Shown here: one piece after another, positions 1 through 5,113 of the stretch | Layout: each line of letters starts with the position of its first letter | How positions within the stretch are numbered: position 1 is the first letter of the stretch | Assembly: GCA_003446665.1 (NCBI GenBank) | Contig: DMCT01000091.1 | Span: 22,684-27,796, forward strand | Reading direction: 5' to 3' | DNA from: Synergistaceae bacterium | GTDB lineage: Bacteria; Synergistota; Synergistia; Synergistales; Thermovirgaceae | Length of the DNA stretch: 5,113 bases | Translations under genes and position numbers: made by a program | The notes under the pieces: generated by a model | What the model was told of the DNA's origin: nothing | Seen by the model: only the letters and a program-made list of their open reading frames with translations | The model's database searches: none

Positions 1-2766
1 CGCCGGGCCCGCCACAGCTTCCGGAAGGGTGTCGAGTCGGCCTCTCAGTGTTTTCAGTGCCACCGAAGCCAGGCTTCTCATGGACTGGTAAATGGCCCTT
101 TGGTAAAGCCTGGAAAACTTTTCAGGCTTGAATGAAGGGTTTTCGTTATCCGACGCAAGTGCCAAATGCATTTCGGCTGTCCTTTGGCCGAGAAGTTTCA
201 TCATCTCATAATAGAAGTCTCCGGCTGTTTCAATCAGTTCCGCAGGCACTTCTTTCGTTGTTTTTGTCGTAAAGGTCAGCTTTTCAGCTTTTGGCGAAGC
301 AATGGTCTCCGATAGCACGACATCAAAGAAATGATCCAGCGAAGAACGCGTGAACGACCAGGCACTTCCCTGGTTGGGCACGTATTCATGAAACACTCCC
401 AGCGCCACGGGTTGGCTCAATGAAGGCGTGTTATATTCCAGCGCGCCTATATAACGGGGAGTATGAAGAAAACGCGTTTTCTCAGTAAGAAACCTGCTGA
501 TCTCAAGGTCAGGGTTTATGCCCTCAGCTACTTTTCGGAGCAACTTGAGGAAAAGCAGCTCGTCATAAAGTATGGAAGTGTTGCTCTGCTCGGCCTGAAG
601 AACCCTGGAATTGAGCTTTTCGGGGATTACGAGCTTTTTGGTTTCACGGCCGGGTACGCCGTAGATGGCCCCTTTGCTGTTTTTGATACGCTTTTTTTTG
701 AGCAGGATGTCGAGCAGGGCGGACTGCAGTAAAGGGTCGTAGACGCCGTCGTAAAGGATTCCGTTGCTTCCATCCAGAGTCGCTTCGGCAATAATGGTTT
801 CCGGATGGTTTTTTCTGATTTCGCCTTCTTCTTCCCCGAAGGCAAAGGAAACGGGCACAGAGTACATATCGGGGCTTCCCTCCGTATAAGTCACGCTGAG
901 GAGCATGTAGTGGGTCCGGGAATTGTTTTTCTGGACGGGGATAGATTCAAATATGGAAACGCTGCGAATGGTTTTTGCCTTTCCTGCAAACCATCTGGAT
1001 CTGGCCAGATACGAAGGGAAGACCTGCTTTTCCAGCTTCTGCCTGACTGTCCCGTCGAGGATGTTCTTCCAGACCGGTATCTGCACATGGGGTATTTCCA
1101 TTCCCTCTTCTTTCAGCAAGACCTTTTCAGGCGATTTCTTGAGTCTGAACCAGAAATAGTCGTGGAAGCCCATGGTCAGGACATAGGGTTCGGAGCCGAT
1201 TTTAGGGAAAGAATTTCCGCTGAATACCTCTTCGGGCAGATAACCCTGATATCCTGAAAGATCAAGTTCGGCTACCTGCGAAAACCTTGACAGGTTGGCT
1301 ACGACGAGTACGACCTCGTCGTCGTGGACTCTGGTAAAGGCTAATATCTTTGGATTCGAGCAATTGATGATTTCCATTTCCCCTCTGCCAAGTGCCTTGA
1401 GTTGTTTCCTCATGGAGATGACACGCCGCATCCACCAAAGAAAAGAAGAAGGGTTTTTTTCCTGGTTTTCAACATTTATGGCTTCGTAGTGATATTCGGG
1501 GTCCATTATTACGGGAAGATAAAGTTCCTGTGGGTTAACCTTCGAGAACCCCGCGTTCCTGTCCGGTGACCATTGCATCGGTGTCCTGACGCCGTTTCTG
1601 TCTCCCAGGAAGTAGTTGTCTCCCATGCCGATTTCGTCTCCGTAATAAAGACAGGGCGCGCCGGGCAGGGAAAAAAGGATGAACTTCAAAAGCTCCGCCC
1701 TGCGGCGGTTCTGTCCTACAAGAGGAAACAGTCTACGCCTTATGCCAAGGTTAATTCGCGCCCTGGGATCCTTGGCGTATACCCTGTACATATAGTCGCG
1801 CTCCTCGTCTGTAACCATCTCGAGGGTTAGCTCGTCGTGATTTCTAAGAAACATCACCCACTGGCACGGGTCAGGTATCGGGGGAGTCTGCTCCATGATG
1901 TCCACTATAGGGAAACGATCTTCCATCCAAAGCGACATGAAAATTCTCGGCATTATAGGAAAATGGAAGGCCATGTGACATTCGTCGCCGTATCCGAAAT
2001 AACTTACTGCGTCCTCGGGCCACTGGTTAGCCTCGGCGAGAAGCATGCGGTCACCGTATTTCTCGTCCACGTGACTTCTGAGTTCCTTTAAAAACTCGTG
2101 GGTTTCTGGAAGGTTTTCGCAATTAGTTCCTTCGCGTTCGAAAAGGTAGGGGATTGCGTCAAGGCGGAAGCCGTCGACGCCCATATCCATCCAGTGGTCA
2201 AGAATCTTGAATACGGCCTGGCGCACTTGCGGGTTGTCGAAGTTCAAATCCGGTTGGTGCGAATAAAAACGATGCCAGTAGTAGGATTTCGCAATGGGGT
2301 CGTAGGTCCAGTTGGATGTCTCGAAATCCTGAAAGATTATGCGGGCTTCTGAAAACTTGTTTGGATCGTCGCTCCATACATAGAAGTTCCGCCAGGAAGA
2401 ACCCGGTTTTGCCCTGTGCGCCCTCTGGAACCAGGGATGCTGATCGGACGTGTGGTTTATCACCAACTCGGTGACTACCCTGAAGCCTTTCGCGTGGGCC
2501 TTGCGGAGGAACAACCGGAAATCTCGCAGCCTCCCGTAATCCGGATGGATATTCCGGTAATCAGATATGTCGTACCCGTCATCCCTTAAAGGCGAAGGGT
2601 AAAAAGGAAGCAGCCAAAGCGTGTTGACACCGAGGTCCTTGAGGTAATCAAGCTTTTGTATCAATCCTTGCAAGTCACCTATGCCGTCGTTATTGCTGTC
2701 AAAGAAGGCCTTGACATGTAATTGGTAGATAATCGAGTCTTTGTACCAAAGATCCTGGTTTTTCAT
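1..2766 (-). CDS. treS: Trehalose synthase / maltokinase fusion (TreS-Mak), C-terminus cut off by window edge
   Basis: The N-terminal half is a GH13 trehalose synthase (maltose alpha-D-glucosyltransferase), which interconverts trehalose and maltose. The C-terminal half is a maltokinase that makes alpha-maltose-1-phosphate from maltose and ATP. Both are expected in the cytoplasm and feed GlgE. The ATG at 2766 has a good ribosome-binding site and gives the typical TreS start (MKNQDLWYKDSIIYQLHVKAFF region). Visible GH13 motifs are INHTSDQ (103-109), GFRLDAIPYL with nucleophile Asp203, LAEAN with acid/base Glu245, and RNHDE with Asp311. The beta-sandwich end of TreS runs to about 542, followed by a linker to about 565. 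The kinase part shows RWFAGK (591-596), EQSNTSI (726-732) and GQRTAEMHLAL (860-870). The frame is open through base 1, giving 922 residues. Fusions of this type usually run to roughly 1,100, so the HGD-type catalytic loop lies outside the window. This truncation comes from the window edge, not a mutation. Domain identity is from recognised motifs; no search was run. Confidence 0.95.
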   Translation of the reverse strand, partial: MKNQDLWYKDSIIYQLHVKAFFDSNNDGIGDLQGLIQKLDYLKDLGVNTLWLLPFYPSPLRDDGYDISDYRNIHPDYGRLRDFRLFLRKAHAKGFRVVTELVINHTSDQHPWFQRAHRAKPGSSWRNFYVWSDDPNKFSEARIIFQDFETSNWTYDPIAKSYYWHRFYSHQPDLNFDNPQVRQAVFKILDHWMDMGVDGFRLDAIPYLFEREGTNCENLPETHEFLKELRSHVDEKYGDRMLLAEANQWPEDAVSYFGYGDECHMAFHFPIMPRIFMSLWMEDRFPIVDIMEQTPPIPDPCQWVMFLRNHDELTLEMVTDEERDYMYRVYAKDPRARINLGIRRRLFPLVGQNRRRAELLKFILFSLPGAPCLYYGDEIGMGDNYFLGDRNGVRTPMQWSPDRNAGFSKVNPQELYLPVIMDPEYHYEAINVENQEKNPSSFLWWMRRVISMRKQLKALGRGEMEIINCSNPKILAFTRVHDDEVVLVVANLSRFSQVAELDLSGYQGYLPEEVFSGNSFPKIGSEPYVLTMGFHDYFWFRLKKSPEKVLLKEEGMEIPHVQIPVWKNILDGTVRQKLEKQVFPSYLARSRWFAGKAKTIRSVSIFESIPVQKNNSRTHYMLLSVTYTEGSPDMYSVPVSFAFGEEEGEIRKNHPETIIAEATLDGSNGILYDGVYDPLLQSALLDILLKKKRIKNSKGAIYGVPGRETKKLVIPEKLNSRVLQAEQSNTSILYDELLFLKLLRKVAEGINPDLEISRFLTEKTRFLHTPRYIGALEYNTPSLSQPVALGVFHEYVPNQGSAWSFTRSSLDHFFDVVLSETIASPKAEKLTFTTKTTKEVPAELIETAGDFYYEMMKLLGQRTAEMHLALASDNENPSFKPEKFSRLYQRAIYQSMRSLASVALKTLRGRLDTLPEAVAGPA

Positions 2767-2773
2767 GGCTTTT

Positions 2774-2780
2774 TCCCTTT
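2774..2780 (-). promoter_or_regulatory. Ribosome-binding site of the treS fusion
   Basis: On the minus strand AAAGGGA lies 7 bases before the ATG at 2766, within the 23-base gap after the glgE stop codon (TGA, 2792-2790). The spacing fits a Shine-Dalgarno site and supports this start. No promoter or terminator hairpin is visible in the gap, so the gene is probably cotranscribed with glgE. Confidence 0.7.
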
Positions 2781-2789
2781 CTGGTTTTT

Positions 2790-4781
2790 TCACATGAAAT
2801 AGTCGAAGTCTTCTTCTCTGCGCAAGCGCCGGTGGATACTAAATACGCGAGCGGGAAGTACTGCCGGGTCGAATTCGAAAGTTATCCTGCCGCCCTGACA
2901 GATGTGTTTTTCGTCACCCAGCAGGTCGTGGAGAAGATAAGCCTGGGTGGGATCAATGCCGAGTTCCTCCAAAGGCAGGTTTACCCGACATTCCTGACTC
3001 GAGAAGGGATCAAGGCTTACGCCTGTCAAAAGGACGTTATCACCGTCGGTACTTTCCTTGAGGTAAAAAACGACGTTGTCGTTGTCGGTTTTGAGAAAGT
3101 TCAGGTTTCTGGTGGTTTGCAGCGCTTTGTTCTCCCGTCGGATAGCATTTAGACGTGATATGAAATCCTTAAGGTTCCCAGGCTTATCCCAGTCCCAGTC
3201 ACGAATTTCGTATTTTTCCGAATTGAGGTATTCCTCGCGGCCTGGCAAGGCGTCGGCTATCATCAATTCGTAAACAGGGCCGTAGATACCGTAACATGAC
3301 GAAAGGGTAGCGGCCAAAACCAGTCGGATAACAAAGGCAGGCCTGCCTCCAATCTGGAGAAATTCGGGGAGGATGTCCGGAGTGTTCGGCCAGAAGTTAG
3401 GCTGGAAATATTCGGCAAGTTCAGTTTGAGTCAGCTCAAGGAGGTATTCCTGTATTTCGTGTTTGCTGTTTCTCCAAGTGAAATAGGTATAAGATTGAGC
3501 AAAACCCTCTCTGGCCAGGCGGCGCATTACTTTCGGGCGAGTGAAGGCTTCGGCGAGAAAGATTACGTCGGGGTTGTCTTTTCTGATTTCTTTTATCAAC
3601 CAGCTCCAGAAGGGGAAGGGTTTGGTGTGTGGATTGTCCACACGAAAGATCCGTATTCCTTGGTCGACCCAAAAGGACGTTACGTTTTTTAATTCCTCCC
3701 AAAGTTCTTCCCAATGGTCCGTCTCAAAATTGAACGGTACCACGTCCTGGTATTTTTTCGGTGGATTCTCTGCATATTGAATGCTTCCGTCGGGTCGCCA
3801 CCTGAACCACTCTGGATGGGTTTTAATGTATGGATGATCCCTGGAGCACTGGAAGGCCAGGTCAATGGCGACCTCCATGTCCAGCTCCCGCGCTTTTTGA
3901 ACGAAGTTCCTGAAATCTTCGAGGGTTCCGAGGTCGGGATGAATTGCGGTATGTCCCCCGAAGTCCGAACCAATGGCCCAGGGGCATCCCGGGTCATGCG
4001 GTCCGGCAGGGAGCGTGTTATTTGGGCCTTTTCGATCAGTGAAGCCAATAGGGTGAACAGGAGGAAGATAGACTACGTCAAAACCCATTCTGGCTATTTC
4101 CGAAAGCCTTTCGGCGGCGCTTTCGAGATTTCCTCCCATCCGGCCGTTACAGGTAGAACGCGGGAAAAACTCGTACCATGTACTGAACCTGGCCTTTGGC
4201 CTGACCACGTCCACTTCAAGGGGTTGCTGGGGTTCGGTGACGAAACCTTTGCTGCCTTCGTTTCTGATCATCAAAAGCCTTAAAGTTTCCTCGTTCAGTA
4301 TCGAGTTTATCAGGTTCAGGTTACTGGTGCTGGATAGGCGCTCCAGATAATCAAGAAGCAGGCTGTGGTCGGGATTCGATGCGTTACCTGCAGACTTTTT
4401 TATTTCGAGGCACAAGAGGTCACGATCTGTTATAGTCGCCTCGCCGGCGGCGAGCTTTTTGCCGAAGTCTTTTACAAGGGTGGCGAATCTGTCGATATCT
4501 CCGCGAACGGCATACCTGTACATGGCCATATCTTCGACCAGGAAGGCGGCACGCCAGCGATCGTTGCCTACGTGAACCATGGGGTATTCTTCCCAATTTT
4601 GGACTTTTAGGGTGGAGTCTCTGCTGACAAGCAGAGTTGCCTTTATTTCGTCATGACCGTCGGCGAAAACGTCGGCTTCAACCACAACTGACTCCCCTGG
4701 TATTCTCCTTATAGGGAAACGGCCGTTGGCAATGCAGGGTGAAATGTTTTCGATAACCACACGGATAGTGCCCTCTTTCAT
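2790..4781 (-). CDS. glgE: GlgE: alpha-1,4-glucan:maltose-1-phosphate maltosyltransferase (GH13_3)
   Basis: GlgE extends the non-reducing end of alpha-1,4-glucan by maltosyl units from alpha-maltose-1-phosphate, releasing phosphate. It is a cytoplasmic enzyme, typically a homodimer. Numbered from the ATG at 4781 (663 residues, close to the usual 660-700), a beta-rich N-terminal domain runs to about 105. A mostly helical segment follows to about 185, then the catalytic barrel from about 198 to 560, then a C-terminal beta domain. Family hallmarks are STWYEFFPRS (200-209), YLPPVHPIG (238-246), RKGPNN (250-255), AENPPKKYQD (337-346), FRVDNPHTKP with nucleophile Asp382, FLAEAFTRPK with acid/base Glu411, and NTPDI with Asp469. 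They correspond in order and spacing to Asp394, Glu423 and Asp480 of the Streptomyces coelicolor enzyme. A GTG at 4790 would add three residues. I prefer the ATG because AGGTGA lies 5 bases upstream of it, and the GTG is inside that site. The gene is followed 23 bases later by the TreS-maltokinase fusion that makes its substrate. No catalytic residue is missing. Confidence 0.96.
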   Translation of the reverse strand: MKEGTIRVVIENISPCIANGRFPIRRIPGESVVVEADVFADGHDEIKATLLVSRDSTLKVQNWEEYPMVHVGNDRWRAAFLVEDMAMYRYAVRGDIDRFATLVKDFGKKLAAGEATITDRDLLCLEIKKSAGNASNPDHSLLLDYLERLSSTSNLNLINSILNEETLRLLMIRNEGSKGFVTEPQQPLEVDVVRPKARFSTWYEFFPRSTCNGRMGGNLESAAERLSEIARMGFDVVYLPPVHPIGFTDRKGPNNTLPAGPHDPGCPWAIGSDFGGHTAIHPDLGTLEDFRNFVQKARELDMEVAIDLAFQCSRDHPYIKTHPEWFRWRPDGSIQYAENPPKKYQDVVPFNFETDHWEELWEELKNVTSFWVDQGIRIFRVDNPHTKPFPFWSWLIKEIRKDNPDVIFLAEAFTRPKVMRRLAREGFAQSYTYFTWRNSKHEIQEYLLELTQTELAEYFQPNFWPNTPDILPEFLQIGGRPAFVIRLVLAATLSSCYGIYGPVYELMIADALPGREEYLNSEKYEIRDWDWDKPGNLKDFISRLNAIRRENKALQTTRNLNFLKTDNDNVVFYLKESTDGDNVLLTGVSLDPFSSQECRVNLPLEELGIDPTQAYLLHDLLGDEKHICQGGRITFEFDPAVLPARVFSIHRRLRREEDFDYFM

Positions 4782-4786
4782 TTCTG

Positions 4787-4792
4787 TCACCT
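4787..4792 (-). promoter_or_regulatory. Ribosome-binding site of glgE
   Basis: AGGTGA on the minus strand matches the end of the consensus AAGGAGGTGA and stands 5 bases before the ATG at 4781. The alternative GTG start at 4790 falls inside this site and has only a weak purine stretch before it. The site therefore favours the ATG. Confidence 0.6.
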
Positions 4793-4802
4793 GCTTTCAG
4801 GT
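4789..4802 (-). promoter_or_regulatory. Short inverted repeat overlapping the glgE ribosome-binding site
   Basis: The minus strand reads ACCTG AAAG CAGGT, a perfect 5-base-pair stem with a 4-base loop, extendable by one U-G pair. Its 3' arm contains the AGGT of the AGGTGA ribosome-binding site, so folding in the mRNA would partly hide that site. The repeat is seen directly. A regulatory role is inference, since a 5-bp stem is weak and can arise by chance. Confidence 0.35.
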
Positions 4803-4838
4803 AGCGATAGAAAAAACAGAAATTGATATGTTATATAT

Positions 4839-4866
4839 ATGATAAAGCACTGAAGAGTATATGCAA
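4839..4866 (-). promoter_or_regulatory. Candidate sigma70-type promoter for glgE-treS
   Basis: The minus strand has TTGCAT (4866-4861) as a possible -35 box (3 of 6 consensus bases), then a 16-base spacer and TATCAT (4844-4839) as a -10 box (5 of 6). The surroundings are strongly A+T-rich (4821-4846). Transcription would begin near 4832, leaving a leader of about 50 bases before the glgE ATG. The A+T richness makes chance matches easy, so this is only a candidate. The upstream gene could equally be read through into glgE, as no terminator-like hairpin is seen in the gap. Confidence 0.4.
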
Positions 4867-4874
4867 GGGGGATT

Positions 4875-5113
4875 TTAAAACCTTTGCTGAGCTTCCTCGG
4901 TCAACAGTATCATCAAAAGTTTCGTATCATCTCCGCCTTTTAAATATTCGTTGACGATAGCAAGGTATGTTAACCCATTTCCCGAAGGGCTGTGCGCTAC
5001 AAAAAGCACCAGGGCTTCTTCTTCGTGAACCGGATTATATTCCGGGTGGTTCCTTTCAATCTCATTTGCCAGAGTTTCCGCATTTACCACGAGCGGGTCG
5101 AATTCAAGCTCTA
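4875..5113 (-). CDS. Unidentified small protein, 5' end outside the window
   Basis: An open frame enters at the window edge and ends at TAA (4877-4875), giving the last 78 residues. I do not recognise the family. Visible parts are an acidic, hydrophilic stretch with ETLANEIERNHPEYNP, then a probable beta strand ALVLFVAHS followed by a Ser/Gly/Asn turn. A helix-like LTYLAIVNEYLKGG comes next, then a short hydrophobic strand (KLLMILL) and a charged end, EEAQQRF. No signal peptide, membrane helix or metal-binding cluster is seen. The pattern suggests a small soluble alpha/beta protein. A GTG at 5090 could start a 71-residue version, but no ribosome-binding site precedes it and the open frame continues upstream, so the true start is probably beyond 5113. 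The gene lies on the same strand as glgE, 93 bases upstream, and may share its transcript. Coding status rests on the open frame and protein-like composition only. Confidence 0.6.
   Translation of the reverse strand, partial: ELEFDPLVVNAETLANEIERNHPEYNPVHEEEALVLFVAHSPSGNGLTYLAIVNEYLKGGDDTKLLMILLTEEAQQRF

Noticed and set aside
805..1257. A 150-codon open frame on the plus strand opposite the TreS/maltokinase junction
   Set aside because: It is antisense to a continuous, well-recognised coding frame, and the translated protein has no recognisable domain.
1837..2352. Two adjacent 84-codon plus-strand frames opposite the TreS catalytic region
   Set aside because: Both are shadows of the TreS frame, which here encodes the GFRLDAIPYL, LAEAN and RNHDE motifs.
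3714..4283. A 189-codon open frame on the plus strand inside glgE
   Set aside because: It lies wholly antisense to a strongly conserved glgE region including catalytic-domain motifs, its translation resembles no family I know, and long antisense frames are common opposite such genes.
4812..4817. Run of six T on the minus strand after the upstream gene, as a possible terminator
   Set aside because: No G+C-rich hairpin precedes it; the sequence before it is A+T-rich and does not fold into a convincing stem.
4825..4844. A+T-rich alternating TATATA stretch as an operator palindrome
   Set aside because: The symmetry is imperfect and explained by alternating A/T composition; no distinct half-sites are visible.
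4875..5113. Possible similarity of the ALVLFVAHS-containing small protein to CbiK/CbiX-type chelatases
   Set aside because: Only a short strand and turn look alike; the expected histidine context and following segments are absent, so the resemblance is too weak to name a family.

Overview
The window carries two genes of the GlgE (maltose-1-phosphate) route of alpha-glucan synthesis, both on the minus strand and apparently in one operon. A third, incomplete and unrecognised gene lies upstream on the same strand. No transposon, CRISPR array, tRNA, rRNA or prophage signal was seen. Base composition is mixed (about half G+C by eye), and nearly all of the window is coding. The organism is a bacterium. 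A trehalose synthase fused to a maltokinase, placed next to glgE, is common in proteobacteria and several other Gram-negative-type phyla, whereas mycobacteria and streptomycetes generally keep the two activities in separate genes. That argues against an actinobacterium, but the sequence does not fix a genus.

Layout in the direction of transcription (right to left): (1) 5113-4875, the C-terminal 78 residues of an unidentified small protein whose start lies outside the window. (2) 4874-4782, an A+T-rich 93-base gap with a plausible sigma70-type promoter and a short inverted repeat covering the glgE ribosome-binding site. (3) 4781-2790, glgE, encoding alpha-1,4-glucan:maltose-1-phosphate maltosyltransferase; it looks complete and catalytically intact. 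(4) A 23-base gap with a ribosome-binding site. (5) 2766-1, a trehalose synthase/maltokinase fusion of which 922 residues are present; the reading frame is still open at base 1, so the catalytic C-terminal part of the kinase lies outside the window.

Together the enzymes form a pathway: the TreS part interconverts trehalose and maltose, the maltokinase part phosphorylates maltose with ATP to alpha-maltose-1-phosphate, and GlgE transfers the maltosyl unit to the non-reducing end of a growing alpha-1,4-glucan. A branching enzyme (glgB) often follows in such operons and would be expected beyond base 1, but it is not visible here.

This is a recognised system, not a new one. The less explained elements are the unidentified upstream gene, the hairpin over the glgE ribosome-binding site, and an in-frame A8G slippery-type tract in the kinase part of the fusion.
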